Assembly (NCBI RefSeq): GCF_001182045.1
Contig: NZ_CVTY01000005.1
Span: 372,001 to 436,000, forward strand
Source: Dakarella massiliensis
Lineage (GTDB): Bacteria; Pseudomonadota; Gammaproteobacteria; Burkholderiales; Burkholderiaceae_F
Direction: 5' to 3'
DNA length: 64,000 nucleotides
Every line of letters begins with the position of its first letter. Position 1 is the first letter of the stretch. Positions 37,601 to 47,632 of the stretch are shown here, one piece after another. The notes under the pieces were generated by a model. That model did not search any database and had not been told where the DNA came from. It saw only the letters and a list, made by a program, of their open reading frames with translations. Made by a program: the position numbers and the translations under genes.

Positions 37601-38554
37601 CTAAGCCTCGGCGGTGAGGATTCGGTGAACGGTGTTTCTCACTTCCTCTTCGGTCGGCCAGTGGCCTTCCGAGCCGAGTGTGACTGCGGCGGGATTCCAG
37701 GGACCGGTGCGGGCCGGATCCGTAACGCCGATCAGGGTGATCTGACGGGCACCGACGCCCGCGGCCACATGGCTGATGCCGGAGTCGTTCGCGATGACGA
37801 GCGAGGCCCGTTCACAGAGTGCGGCATAGTTCCCGAGAGTGGTCGGCTCAAGAATTCTTGCGGAAGGACAGCTTACCCGGACTTCCTCCACTTCGTGAGG
37901 GGAGGGGAGCGCAAGCGGCAGGTAGCCGAGTTCCTCAATATATTTCGCAAGGCTGTCGAAGTGATCCCAGCTCTTCTTCTGTCCCTTATGGAGTCCACGG
38001 GCAACAGGAGCAAGCAGCACGAACTTCTGATCCTCGGTGATGTGATTGTCGCGGAGAATATTGCGGGCTCCGGCGCGATGGCGGGCCAGCAGCTTAAGCC
38101 CAAGCTGCGGCGTGGGTTTTTCGCGGGCCGGTGTGCCGCCCCAGGCGATGATCGCCTCGCGCGCTACCGTGAAGAACCGGTTGACTTCATGCGTGATACC
38201 GGGCTCCGCGAGCCTGGCGTCAAGAAGAAAGCCGCGTCCGTCTGTCGGGTAGCCGGCAGAGCGGATGCCGCCCAGCTTGAAGAGCAGTGCGGAGCCGAAG
38301 GAATTCGGAAAAAGCACGCCGCGGGGAGAGTCCCCGGTGTTCTGGGCAATTTCCTTCACCCGCCCCAGATCCTTCAGTACCTGTCCTTCGATCGGGTCAT
38401 ACCGCCACCCCATACCCGCCATGAGGTCTTCAGCAAACCTTTTCCCGATGAGCGAGGGAGTAAAGCCGCTGTCAGCGAGAAGCTGAAGAGCGGGAAGGGT
38501 CATCATGCAGTCGCCAACATGATTGGGGAGCCGGCATAGAACAGTCTTGGACAT
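37601..38554 (-). CDS. Family 9 glycosyltransferase (heptosyltransferase-like)
   Basis: Probable ADP-heptose:lipopolysaccharide transferase of the GT-B family. The 317 residues begin VLCRLPNHVGDCMMTLPAL, the WaaF/WaaC pattern (conserved D/N-x-G-D-x-x-x-x-P). A C-terminal nucleotide-binding part contains VIANDSGISHVAAGVGA. It lies 29 bases upstream of dnaE and diverges from msbA. Whether it is heptosyltransferase I, II or another GT9 member cannot be told. Confidence 0.85.
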   Translation of the reverse strand: MSKTVLCRLPNHVGDCMMTLPALQLLADSGFTPSLIGKRFAEDLMAGMGWRYDPIEGQVLKDLGRVKEIAQNTGDSPRGVLFPNSFGSALLFKLGGIRSAGYPTDGRGFLLDARLAEPGITHEVNRFFTVAREAIIAWGGTPAREKPTPQLGLKLLARHRAGARNILRDNHITEDQKFVLLAPVARGLHKGQKKSWDHFDSLAKYIEELGYLPLALPSPHEVEEVRVSCPSARILEPTTLGNYAALCERASLVIANDSGISHVAAGVGARQITLIGVTDPARTGPWNPAAVTLGSEGHWPTEEEVRNTVHRILTAEA

Positions 38555-38652
38555 GATTATTTACGGTTGAGTTGGACTGAGAGATGAGGCATCTTCTGAT
38601 GAGATGCCCTTAGCGGATATGATAGCGGCAGTGTGAAACCTACTGATAAAAG

Positions 38653-40473
38653 ATGACAGAGATGAAATCCGCCTCTCCCGGCCGCGCGAAGAAGCGCTGG
38701 TCTCTTGCTGATCCCAATATCGTCCGTCTGCTGAAGATGCTCCGCCCTTATAAGAAGTGGATCATCTACGCCGTTATCGCGCTTGCGGTGACCGCCGGAT
38801 CTTCTTCTCTGATCGCGATGCTGCTCGGGAAACTGACGGATATGGGATTTTATGAACATAATCCTTACGTGCTTCTCTGGGCGCCGGTTGCGCTGCTGGG
38901 TATCACCGTGCTTCACGGCGGCTCAACATTCCTCAGCAGCTACTGGCTGCAGGAGGTCTCGCAGTCCGTGATGGTGGATCTCAGAACCCAGATGATGAGG
39001 AACGTCCTTTACTGGCCGGAGTCCGTCTATCAGAAGTATTCAACCGGTGAGATCGTATCGAAGTTTCTTTATGAAGCGTCAAACGCGCTTTCCGGCGCGT
39101 CCAGTCTCCTCACACTGATCATTCGCGATGTGCTGCAGATTGTGGCGCTCCTCGCCGTGCTTATCTGGCAGGACTGGCGGCTCACGGCCGTAACGCTGCT
39201 TCTTGCGCCTTTCATTGCGATCATCCTTCGCTGGGTGAGCCGCCGTATGCGGCAGTTCACGAAGATGATGCAGGAGACGATGGGGTCGATGTCCTCCGGT
39301 CTCTTCCAGATGATTGATGCCCACCGCATGGTGAAGATCTACGGTGCCCAGGAACGGGAAGCCGATAACTTTGCCAGGATCAGCGAAGAGTTCAAACGTC
39401 TCAATATGGCGCAGCAGAAGGTGGCTGGCGCGGGGACTCCGCTGACGCAGCTTGTCACGATGAGCGCAGTGTCTGTGGTGCTTGTTGTGGCTCTGGTTCA
39501 GGCCCAGAAGGGGCTCCTCACAATGGGACAGTTCACGACTTACCTCTCGGCGCTTCTGCTCCTGATGCCTTCAATTCGCCATCTCTCGGGGCTTAATGGC
39601 TCGATCGCCAAGATGGGCGCCGCGGCTGACAGTATCTACGCGCTGCTGGGCGAGCCGCTTGAGGATGAAGGCGGAAAGAAAGAGCTGAAAAGCACAGGCC
39701 GGATTGAGTTTTCACACGTTTCGCTCCGCTATGAGGGAGCGAAGGAAAATGCGCTTACGGATTTCTCGCTTTCCGTGAAGCCCGGGGAAAGAATCGCACT
39801 CGTCGGGCCCTCGGGCGCCGGCAAGTCTTCTGTCATTCACCTGATTCCGGCGTTCTGGCATCCGACTGAGGGAAAGATTCTTTATGACGGGCTGGAGCAG
39901 AGCGAGATTTCACTCCGGTCGCTGCGCGATCAGATCGCGCTTGTGAGCCAGGAGGTCGTGATTTTCAACGACACGATCGCCGCGAATATCGCGTACGGAG
40001 CCCCGGGAGCGACAGAGGAAGAGATCCGGCGCGCGGCGGACGCAGCCAGCCTCACCTCTCTCATAGAATCTCTTCCGGATGGTCTTCAGACAAAGGTCGG
40101 TGAATCCGGATCCAAGCTTTCCGGCGGGCAGCGTCAGCGAATTTCGATTGCCCGCGCGATCCTGAAGAACGCGCCGATTCTCCTTCTGGATGAAGCGACG
40201 AGCGCTCTGGATACAGAAAGCGAGAAGTACATTGAGGCGTCACTCGCTCATCTGATGAAGGGGCGGACGGTCTTTATTGTGGCGCACCGCCTCTCCACGA
40301 TTCAGAATGCGGACCGGATTGTGGCGATGGAGTCCGGGCGTCTCGTGGAATCCGGTACGCATTCGGAACTTCTTGCTAAGGGCGGGCTTTACGCTCACCT
40401 CTACAATATTCAGTTCAGTGAAAAGAGCGCTCCGGCCTCTGATCCGGAGCCGGAAAAGGAGGAAACAGCATGA
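38653..40473 (+). CDS. msbA: Lipid A export permease/ATP-binding protein MsbA
   Basis: ABC half-transporter that flips lipid A-core across the inner membrane. The 606 residues have six transmembrane segments (to about 330) and a nucleotide-binding domain with Walker [18 protein letters not shown], signature [14 protein letters not shown], Walker [15 protein letters not shown] and H-loop [14 protein letters not shown]. It is the first gene of msbA-dcd-gcvT/ygfZ-like-sdaA and diverges from the heptosyltransferase-like gene. The ATG at 38662 is an alternative start. Confidence 0.93.
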   Translation: MTEMKSASPGRAKKRWSLADPNIVRLLKMLRPYKKWIIYAVIALAVTAGSSSLIAMLLGKLTDMGFYEHNPYVLLWAPVALLGITVLHGGSTFLSSYWLQEVSQSVMVDLRTQMMRNVLYWPESVYQKYSTGEIVSKFLYEASNALSGASSLLTLIIRDVLQIVALLAVLIWQDWRLTAVTLLLAPFIAIILRWVSRRMRQFTKMMQETMGSMSSGLFQMIDAHRMVKIYGAQEREADNFARISEEFKRLNMAQQKVAGAGTPLTQLVTMSAVSVVLVVALVQAQKGLLTMGQFTTYLSALLLLMPSIRHLSGLNGSIAKMGAAADSIYALLGEPLEDEGGKKELKSTGRIEFSHVSLRYEGAKENALTDFSLSVKPGERIALVGPSGAGKSSVIHLIPAFWHPTEGKILYDGLEQSEISLRSLRDQIALVSQEVVIFNDTIAANIAYGAPGATEEEIRRAADAASLTSLIESLPDGLQTKVGESGSKLSGGQRQRISIARAILKNAPILLLDEATSALDTESEKYIEASLAHLMKGRTVFIVAHRLSTIQNADRIVAMESGRLVESGTHSELLAKGGLYAHLYNIQFSEKSAPASDPEPEKEETA

Positions 40474-41036
40474 CGATCAAGAGCGACCGATGGATCCGCA
40501 GGATGGCTGAAGAGCACGGCATGATTGAGCCCTTTGAGCCAGGACAGGTCAGGTACGTTGACAATAAAAAAGTCATTTCCTACGGGACATCCTCCTACGG
40601 CTATGACATCCGGTGCGCTGATGAATTCAAGGTCTTCACCAACATCAATTCGACGATTGTGGATCCGAAGGATTTTGATCCGGCTTCCTTTGTTGATGTG
40701 AAGTCCGATGTCTGTATCATTCCTCCCAATTCGTTTGCTCTCGCGCGCACGGTGGAGTACTTCCGGATTCCCCGGAATGTGCTCACGGTGTGCCTCGGGA
40801 AGTCGACCTATGCGCGATGCGGCATCATCGTGAACGTAACGCCGTTTGAGCCCGAGTGGGAGGGCTATGTGACGCTGGAGTTTTCCAATACCACGCCGCT
40901 GCCCGCGAAGATCTATGCGGGAGAGGGCTGCGCACAGGTGCTTTTCTTTGAGAGCGACGAGCCCTGCGAGGTGAGTTACGCGGACCGCGGCGGCAAGTAT
41001 CAGAAGCAGCACGGCGTGACACTTCCCCGGGCATAA
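40470..41036 (+). CDS. dcd: dCTP deaminase
   Basis: Makes dUTP from dCTP, the main dTMP route when combined with dUTPase and thymidylate synthase (thyA is at 43.6 kb). The 188 residues have [13 protein letters not shown], the nucleotide-binding region [12 protein letters not shown], and the catalytic [20 protein letters not shown] with its Glu. An excellent AAGGAGG ribosome site precedes the start, which overlaps the msbA stop by four bases. Confidence 0.96.
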   Translation: MTIKSDRWIRRMAEEHGMIEPFEPGQVRYVDNKKVISYGTSSYGYDIRCADEFKVFTNINSTIVDPKDFDPASFVDVKSDVCIIPPNSFALARTVEYFRIPRNVLTVCLGKSTYARCGIIVNVTPFEPEWEGYVTLEFSNTTPLPAKIYAGEGCAQVLFFESDEPCEVSYADRGGKYQKQHGVTLPRA

Positions 41037-41069
41037 GGGCGTGAAAAACAGAATCAGGAGAGTAGTGAG

Positions 41070-42122
41070 ATGGTGAAAAGCGAAGACTTTCTGCCGGCAG
41101 CGTCCGGCCTTGATGGTATCGAATGGACGGAGGATACCCCGAAGCTCATTCTGAGCTACGGAGACACGGCGGCTGAAAAGCATTCTGCTCTGACCGGTGC
41201 CTTCCTGAAGGATGTCCGGGCGGCCCGGGTGATCCGTACGGAGGGAGAGAACGGTGAGAAGCTGCTTCGCCGTCTGATTACGGCCGATGTGGCGAAGCAT
41301 GCCACGGGCGACTGCCTTCTCGCCTCGATGCTGAACGCGTCGGGCGGTGTCATGCAGGAAGTGGCCGTGATTGCCCACACCGGGTACTGGGATGTCGTGC
41401 TGTTTCCGGAAACGGCGGACACGGGACTTGCCTGGTCGAGGCAGGTCTCGGTGTCTTTTGAGGCTGAAGTGGAGCAGCCGGAAGACCGTCATGTATTCTG
41501 GCTTGGCGGTCCGCTTGCATCCGACACGCTGAAGAAGGTGTCCTGCAGTGTTCCGAAGGCGGGCAGCTTCACGGAACCAGAGGACGGGGTTCAGGTCTGT
41601 GCTTTTGAGGATATTTTCCTGATTCAGGGTGAGGCTTCGAAGCTGGATGCTTTCTGGAAGAAACTGGCCGCGGCTGGCGCAGCGCCGATCGGCGAAGAGG
41701 TCTGGGAAGCTGCCCGTACAGCGATCTGCTTCCCGGCGTTTGGCTGTGATTTCGATGAATCCTCCTCTCCGCTTGAAGTGGGTCTTGGCTCGTCAGTCGA
41801 CTTCTCTGATCCAGCCCGTATGTTCATTGGCCGCGCCCTCACCGAGGCCCGGTACCGCGCCGGTATCCGCTGCCGCCTTGGACTTCTCGAAATTCAGTCG
41901 GATGACGATGCCTCGAAACTCGACTCCGCGCCCGAAGTCGTGATCCGAGGGAACTCCTCTGAAGGCGGGATCATCACCACATGGACTCTCTCAGACTCGG
42001 GTACTATTCTTGCCCTCGCGCTTCTCCCGGCCGAAAGCCATATTGGGGATGAGGCCGAAGTGTCCTACCGCGCGGGCGGTGAGGACCGGGTCTGCGCAGG
42101 CAAAGTCATCCGGCTCAGGTAA
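41070..42122 (+). CDS. GcvT/YgfZ-like folate-binding protein
   Basis: Resembles the T-protein superfamily (aminomethyltransferase GcvT and the iron-sulfur-linked YgfZ). The 350 residues include SGGVMQEVAVIAHTG, FGCDFDESSSPLEVGLGSSV and FIGRALTEARY, each matching a GcvT-superfamily segment, plus a final beta-barrel part. No gcvH or gcvP is near, and the N-terminal half is only loosely similar. It sits between dcd and sdaA, an iron-sulfur serine dehydratase, so a role in cluster assembly or one-carbon metabolism around serine is possible. I cannot choose between these. Confidence 0.72.
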   Translation: MVKSEDFLPAASGLDGIEWTEDTPKLILSYGDTAAEKHSALTGAFLKDVRAARVIRTEGENGEKLLRRLITADVAKHATGDCLLASMLNASGGVMQEVAVIAHTGYWDVVLFPETADTGLAWSRQVSVSFEAEVEQPEDRHVFWLGGPLASDTLKKVSCSVPKAGSFTEPEDGVQVCAFEDIFLIQGEASKLDAFWKKLAAAGAAPIGEEVWEAARTAICFPAFGCDFDESSSPLEVGLGSSVDFSDPARMFIGRALTEARYRAGIRCRLGLLEIQSDDDASKLDSAPEVVIRGNSSEGGIITTWTLSDSGTILALALLPAESHIGDEAEVSYRAGGEDRVCAGKVIRLR

Positions 42123-42153
42123 GTCGGCCGGTTCAGGAATCAATAAATAAATC

Positions 42154-43539
42154 ATGGCAATCAGCGTTTTTGACATTTTCCGCGTCGGCATCGGGCCGTC
42201 CTCATCGCACACGGTGGGACCGATGAGAGCCGCCGCGCTTTTCATCCGCATGCTTTCCCATCGGGATATGCTGCCGCGGGTCGCACGGATCACTGTGGAT
42301 CTGATGGGAAGTCTTGGGGCAACCGGCAAGGGGCACTCGACCGATACAGCCTTTGTGCTTGGCCTCATGGGGCTGGAGCCTGAAACGCTCGATGTGGACG
42401 CGGAACCCGCGATTCTCGCGGATGTCCGTGATAACCGCCGTCTGAAGCTGGGAGGGGAGTCTGAAATCGGTTTCGAGTGGGACCGGGACATCACTTTCAG
42501 TCCGGAGAAGATTGCCCGTTTCCACACAAACGCGATCGACGTGGCGGCGCTTGACGCTGAGGGGCATACGCTTCTCGCCCGGCGCTTCTACTCGGTGGGC
42601 GGCGGCTTTGTCGTTGCCGGCAGCGAAGAGAATCCGGATATTCCGGAGGTTCCGGCCTCCTTTAACAAGGTGGTGCTTCCGTATCGCTACAAGCACATGG
42701 TGGAACTCATCGCATTCTGCGGCCGGGATGGGAAAACGATTCCTGAAATCGTCCGCGAGAATGAGCGCGTCTGGCGCACCGATGAGGAGATTGACCGCGA
42801 GCTGGATCATATCTGGAGCGTGATGAAGGAAGCGATGGACCGCGGTCTGAGAACCGAAGGAATGCTCCCTGGCGCTTATAAGGTCGCGCGCCGCGCCGCC
42901 GGCATGAAGCGGCGTCTTGAAAAGATTTCGCTCACAGATGATCCGCTCGCAGTGCTTGACTGGGTCTGTTCCTTTGCCTTTGCTGTTGGGGAAGAAAACG
43001 CGACCGGCGGCCGCATTGTGACGGCCCCGACGAATGGTGCCGCAGGTGTGATCCCCGCGGTGATCGAGTTCTACCGTCAATTTGTTTCCGGAGCAGATCA
43101 GAAGGGTATCCATGACTTCCTGCTCACGGCCGGTGCGATTGGCATTCTCTTTAAGACCAATGCTTCAATTTCAGGCGCTGAGGTCGGATGCCAGGGCGAA
43201 GTGGGTGTCGCCTGTTCCATGGCGGCAGGCGGCCTCGCGGCGGTGATGGGGGGGAACGCCTACCAGATCGAAAACGCGGCGGAAATCGGCATTGAACACC
43301 ATCTCGGTCTCACGTGTGACCCGGTGGCGGGACAGGTCCAGATCCCGTGCATTGAACGCAACGCGATGGCGGCAACGCAGGCGATCGCCGCGGCCCGGCT
43401 TTCCATGGCGGGCAATGGACGCCACTATATTTCGCTCGATGAGGCGATTCAGACGATGCTCGAAACGGGCCGTGATATGTGCAACAAATATAAGGAAACC
43501 AGTACGGGAGGACTCGCGGTCTGCATTGTTGAGTGCTGA
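42154..43539 (+). CDS. sdaA: L-serine ammonia-lyase (iron-sulfur type)
   Basis: Converts L-serine to pyruvate and ammonia; oxygen-labile 4Fe-4S enzyme. It is the single-chain form (461 residues) with beta domain start [20 protein letters not shown]. The cluster cysteines are seen in [17 protein letters not shown] and in [19 protein letters not shown]. It is last in the msbA-dcd-gcvT/ygfZ-like run, 31 bases after its neighbour, and ends at a strong terminator. A catabolic serine route fits an amino-acid-using anaerobe. Confidence 0.96.
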   Translation: MAISVFDIFRVGIGPSSSHTVGPMRAAALFIRMLSHRDMLPRVARITVDLMGSLGATGKGHSTDTAFVLGLMGLEPETLDVDAEPAILADVRDNRRLKLGGESEIGFEWDRDITFSPEKIARFHTNAIDVAALDAEGHTLLARRFYSVGGGFVVAGSEENPDIPEVPASFNKVVLPYRYKHMVELIAFCGRDGKTIPEIVRENERVWRTDEEIDRELDHIWSVMKEAMDRGLRTEGMLPGAYKVARRAAGMKRRLEKISLTDDPLAVLDWVCSFAFAVGEENATGGRIVTAPTNGAAGVIPAVIEFYRQFVSGADQKGIHDFLLTAGAIGILFKTNASISGAEVGCQGEVGVACSMAAGGLAAVMGGNAYQIENAAEIGIEHHLGLTCDPVAGQVQIPCIERNAMAATQAIAAARLSMAGNGRHYISLDEAIQTMLETGRDMCNKYKETSTGGLAVCIVEC

Positions 43540-43560
43540 TCACGGGAAATCTCCCGCCTG

Positions 43561-43606
43561 AAAAAAATCTCCGGATGCCCTTCAGAAAAGCATCCGGAGA
43601 TTTTTG
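43561..43606. terminator. Bidirectional terminator between sdaA and thyA
   Basis: AAAAAATCTCCGGATGC pairs with GCATCCGGAGATTTTT around an 11-base loop, flanked by A and T runs. The genes converge here. Confidence 0.9.
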
Positions 43607-43626
43607 TTTGTTGAGTGTCGGTCTGA

Positions 43627-44424
43627 TCAGACCGCGATCGGCGCCTTGATAGCAGGCCACGGGTTATAGCCCTCGATCACAAAGTCCTCATACCGGTAGG
43701 AGAAGATGTCGGAGGGCTTCCTTGCGAGTGTGAGCGTCGGATAGGCGCGCGGCGTGCGGGAGAGCTGCTCATGCACCTGATTAAGGTGGTTAAGGTAGAT
43801 GTGGCAGTCACCGCCCGTCCAGATGAAGTCTCCAGGCTCGAGATCGCACTGTGCGGCCATCATGTGGGTGAGGAGCGAGTAGCTTGCGATATTAAAGGGC
43901 ACGCCGAGAAACAAATCGCAGGAGCGCTGGTAGAGCTGGCATGAAAGCTTGCCGTCCGCCACATAGAACTGGAAAAGGCAGTGGCAGGGAGGCAGCGCCA
44001 TGTGAGGAATATCGCCCACATTCCACGCGCAGACGATCATCCGACGGCTGTCAGGATGATGGCGGATCTGATCAATCACTTCGCTGATCTGATCGATTTT
44101 GTCGCCGTTTGCCGTTCTCCAGGCACGCCACTGGGCACCGTAAACCGGGCCCAGATTGCCATCCTTATCCGCCCATTCATCCCAGATCGTCACCTTGTTG
44201 TCGTGGAGATACTGGATATTCGTGTCACCGTTCAGGAACCAGAGCAGTTCATGAATGATCGAGCGCGTATGCAGTTTCTTCGTGGTGATAAGCGGAAAGC
44301 CTTCCGAAAGCGGGAACCGCATCTGGTAGCCGAAAACCGAGATCGTTCCGGTGCCTGTGCGGTCAGTCTTCTTCACTCCGTGTTCGTAAACGTGCTTTAA
44401 GAGTGTTTCGTATTGATCGTACAT
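43627..44424 (-). CDS. thyA: Thymidylate synthase
   Basis: Methylates dUMP to dTMP with methylene-tetrahydrofolate. The 265 residues fit the ThyA family; the catalytic Cys is in [13 protein letters not shown] and the dUMP-binding Arg/Ser stretch is [16 protein letters not shown]. It diverges from rng across about 180 bases. With dcd nearby the dTMP supply route is partly present in the window. Confidence 0.96.
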   Translation of the reverse strand: MYDQYETLLKHVYEHGVKKTDRTGTGTISVFGYQMRFPLSEGFPLITTKKLHTRSIIHELLWFLNGDTNIQYLHDNKVTIWDEWADKDGNLGPVYGAQWRAWRTANGDKIDQISEVIDQIRHHPDSRRMIVCAWNVGDIPHMALPPCHCLFQFYVADGKLSCQLYQRSCDLFLGVPFNIASYSLLTHMMAAQCDLEPGDFIWTGGDCHIYLNHLNQVHEQLSRTPRAYPTLTLARKPSDIFSYRYEDFVIEGYNPWPAIKAPIAV

Positions 44425-44604
44425 GGAAGAGATGGCCTAAATAAAAGAAGTTGGACAGAACCGGAAGCCGCCAGGGCGGGTTTCGACTTTACAATGAATC
44501 AACCAATTTTAAAGCGGGCCGGATTTCTTCGAGGGGGTGAGGTACAGGCCCTGGGCTCACGGGAGCACCGCCGAAGCCGTCCGGCAGCAATAAAGGAAAT
44601 CATC

Positions 44605-46059
44605 GTGGAAGAGGTATTGATCAACTATTCGCCTCGGGAAACCCGCGTGGCGATTCTGGTGGACGGCATCCTGCAGGAAATCCATCTGGAGCGGCAGGTA
44701 TCCCGCGGATTTGTGGGAAATGTGTATCTAGGACGCGTGGCCCGGGTGCTGCCGGGTATGCAGTCCGCTTTTATCAACATCGGACTCGAGCGGACGGCGT
44801 TCCTTCATGTCGCCGACATCACGGAAGCGCATCAGGGCGATAAGACTCTTCCGATCGAACGCGTGCTGCATGAGGGGCAGGCCGTGATGGTGCAGGTGGC
44901 TAAGGATCCGATCGGCACGAAGGGGGCACGTCTCACGACCACAGTATCGCTTGCCGGACGAAAGCTTGTTTATCTTCCCCGTGAACCTCATATCGGCGTT
45001 TCCCAGCGTATTGAGGATTCGGATCTCCGGGAAAAGCTCCGTGATGAAGTGAGCCGGCTGAAATCAGAAGAGGAGAAGGGTGGATACATCGTCCGGACTT
45101 CCGCGGAAGAGGGGGCGACGGAGGACGAGTTCCGCTCCGATATGCGCTACCTCAAGGTGCTCTGGGAACAGATTCAGTACAAGGCATCCCACCTGCCCGC
45201 CCCCTCGCTTCTCTATCAGGAGCTGTCACTTGAGCAGCGGGTGCTGCGCGATATGGTGCATTCGGAAACCGCGGCGATTCTGGTGGACTCACAGGATACT
45301 TTTAAGGAACTGAAGGAATTTGCGAAAACTTTTGTTCCGATCGCGGAGGAGAAGCTCCAGCTTTACCGCGGCGAAATCCCGCTCTTCGAAAAGTATCTCG
45401 TCGAGGATGAAATTGAGAAGGCGCTTCGCCGCCGTGTGGATCTGAAATCCGGCGGTTATCTGGTGTTTGATCAGACAGAAGCGATGTCAACGATTGACGT
45501 GAATACCGGAGGCTTTGTTGGAAAGAAGGATTTCGGAGATACAGTCTTTAAAACCAATCTCGAGGCGGCACAGACGATCGCCCGGCAGCTGAGACTTCGG
45601 AATCTGGGCGGAATCATCATCATCGACTTTATCGATATGACAAGTGACGAGCACCGGGCGGCTGTTCTTGCTGAGCTGCGGCGCGGCATTGCCCAGGACC
45701 GCACCCGGATGACGGTAAGCAACTTTACCGAGCTTGGTCTCGTCGAAATGACCCGGAAACGCACCCGAGAGTCGCTCGCTCACATGGTTTGTGAACCGTG
45801 CCCGGTGTGCGGCGGAAGGGGCGAAATCAAAACAGCCCGCACGGTCTGCTATGAAATTCTCCGCGAGGTGGTCCGTGAGTGGCGCCAGTATACCGACGCA
45901 AAGGAATTCAAGATTCTCGCCTCTCAGACTGTCATCGATATGTTCCTTGAGAGTGAATCTCCGGCGCTAGAACTGCTTCACGAGTTCATCGGCAAGCCGG
46001 TTTCCCTGCTGGTAGAACCGGGGTATACCCAGGAGCAGTTTGATGTAATTTTGGCCTGA
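44605..46059 (+). CDS. rng: Ribonuclease G
   Basis: Endoribonuclease that trims 16S rRNA 5' ends and some mRNAs. I start at GTG 44605, which has AAAGGA 8 bases upstream and begins EEVLINYSPRETRVAILVD, giving 484 residues like other RNase G proteins. The S1 domain (FVGNVYLGRVARVLPGMQSA) and the catalytic Asp region FDQTEAMSTIDVNTGGF are present. The CxxC zinc-link pattern follows (EPCPVCGGRG). sbcB follows after 22 bases. Confidence 0.95.
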   Translation: MEEVLINYSPRETRVAILVDGILQEIHLERQVSRGFVGNVYLGRVARVLPGMQSAFINIGLERTAFLHVADITEAHQGDKTLPIERVLHEGQAVMVQVAKDPIGTKGARLTTTVSLAGRKLVYLPREPHIGVSQRIEDSDLREKLRDEVSRLKSEEEKGGYIVRTSAEEGATEDEFRSDMRYLKVLWEQIQYKASHLPAPSLLYQELSLEQRVLRDMVHSETAAILVDSQDTFKELKEFAKTFVPIAEEKLQLYRGEIPLFEKYLVEDEIEKALRRRVDLKSGGYLVFDQTEAMSTIDVNTGGFVGKKDFGDTVFKTNLEAAQTIARQLRLRNLGGIIIIDFIDMTSDEHRAAVLAELRRGIAQDRTRMTVSNFTELGLVEMTRKRTRESLAHMVCEPCPVCGGRGEIKTARTVCYEILREVVREWRQYTDAKEFKILASQTVIDMFLESESPALELLHEFIGKPVSLLVEPGYTQEQFDVILA

Positions 46060-46081
46060 AACGGGACATCGGGAGGGAAGG

Positions 46082-47569
46082 ATGAGCAACACGTTTTACT
46101 GGCATGACTATGAAACTTTCGGCCTCCGGGGTGACGAGAGACGTCCCTCTCAGTTCGCGGGGGTAAGAACAGATGAAAATCTGAACCTCATAGGCGAAGG
46201 AGAAGTCCTTTACTGCAGGCCAAATCATGATTTTCTCCCTTCTCCGGAGAGCTGTCTTCTGACCGGCATTCTGCCGCAGTACTGTGAGGAAAACGGGCTT
46301 CCGGAAAACGAATTTGCACGGGCAGTTTTCGCTCGGCTTTCCGAGCCTGGCACAATCGGTATCGGCTACAACAATCTGTCGTTTGATGACGAGGTTTCCC
46401 GCTTCCTTTTCTGGCGGAATTTCCTCCCGCCGTACAAGAGAGAGTATTCCTTGGGCTGCGGCCGCTGGGATCTGTATCCGATCACGCTGGCAGTCTGGGC
46501 GCTGCGGCCTGAGGGGATTGAGTGGCCTCTCAGAAAGGACTGGATTCCGAAGCTTGAAGCGAAGCGCATTCTGAAGGATGAGAATCCCGATCTCGACGGG
46601 CATACCTTCAAGCTTGAGTGCCTTACTGCCGCAAACGGCATTTCGCATGAAAAGGCGCATGACGCGCTTTCCGATGTGTACGGTACGGTGGCTCTTGCCG
46701 GTCTGATCCGGAAAACTAAACCGAAACTCTGGCAGTGGGCATTTGAGCATCGCGGCAAACAGGCTGTGATTGAGGAGCTGAACCGGGGACCGGTCGTCTG
46801 GGTGGACAGTCATATCGGTCAGACGCACGGATATCTGAAATGCGTGCTGAAGATCGCAGCGATGCCGCACGACCCGAACCGGGTTCTCCTCTGGGATCTG
46901 GAACGGGATCCGGAGGAACTTTTCACGCTGAAGTCTGAGGATGTGGAGCGGCGGATCTTCACCTCAGGTGATGAAAATGATCCCAGGCTGCCTGTTTATA
47001 CGCTCCGCGTGAATAAGTGCCCCTTCGTCTGCAGCCATCTCGGTGTTCTGAGCGGGGGGCAGGCGGAGAAGTTCGGAATCGATCTGGGGGCTGTGAAACG
47101 AAATGCGGAAAAATTCACGCCTGAGAGGATGAGTGAAGTGACGGCAATGCTGATCGCTGGGCTCGAAGAGGCTCACGAGAAAGAGATCCCGGAGCCCGAG
47201 CAGGATCCTGACGAAGCACTTTACTCCTCCGGGTTTCCGACCTTCTCGGATTCCCGCATGGTCGAGAAAGTGGAGAGGCTGACCGGGGAAGCGCTGGCGG
47301 AAAGTTATCACGAGGGCAGAATTCACTTTGACAATCCGGTCTATGACCGGCTGCTTCTCCGGTATCGGGCGAGAAATTTCCCTGAAACACTGACAGATGA
47401 TGAACGTACGCTCTGGCTGATCGACGCGAAGCAAAGAATCGAAGGCAGGAAGGACAGCTATGTGGAAGCTCTTGATCAGTTAGCTGTCCGAACCGGAGAA
47501 CAAGGGCGCCCCATCCTCAGTGCTCTATATGATTGGTCTCAGGGTGTTTTCAGAAATTTAGGTATTTAG
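46082..47569 (+). CDS. sbcB: Exodeoxyribonuclease I
   Basis: Processive 3'-5' single-strand DNA exonuclease. The 495 residues begin MSNTFYWHDYETFG with the first catalytic Asp and Glu (DYETFG). SYNNLSF-type GYNNLSFDDEVSRFLFW and KAHDALSDVYGTVALA supply the remaining DEDDh residues, and the C-terminal helical part is typical. A strong GGGAGGGAAGG ribosome site precedes it. It probably shares a transcript with rng. Confidence 0.95.
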   Translation: MSNTFYWHDYETFGLRGDERRPSQFAGVRTDENLNLIGEGEVLYCRPNHDFLPSPESCLLTGILPQYCEENGLPENEFARAVFARLSEPGTIGIGYNNLSFDDEVSRFLFWRNFLPPYKREYSLGCGRWDLYPITLAVWALRPEGIEWPLRKDWIPKLEAKRILKDENPDLDGHTFKLECLTAANGISHEKAHDALSDVYGTVALAGLIRKTKPKLWQWAFEHRGKQAVIEELNRGPVVWVDSHIGQTHGYLKCVLKIAAMPHDPNRVLLWDLERDPEELFTLKSEDVERRIFTSGDENDPRLPVYTLRVNKCPFVCSHLGVLSGGQAEKFGIDLGAVKRNAEKFTPERMSEVTAMLIAGLEEAHEKEIPEPEQDPDEALYSSGFPTFSDSRMVEKVERLTGEALAESYHEGRIHFDNPVYDRLLLRYRARNFPETLTDDERTLWLIDAKQRIEGRKDSYVEALDQLAVRTGEQGRPILSALYDWSQGVFRNLGI

Positions 47570-47632
47570 CCTTAATTAGATGGGCTAATATCAGTAATGG
47601 ACTCTGCAGAAAACTATTTTTGAACGGGGTGT

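Noticed and set aside
40410..41492. Leftward open frame of 360 codons across dcd
   Set aside because: It overlaps three real rightward genes in tight operon spacing and shows no family motif.
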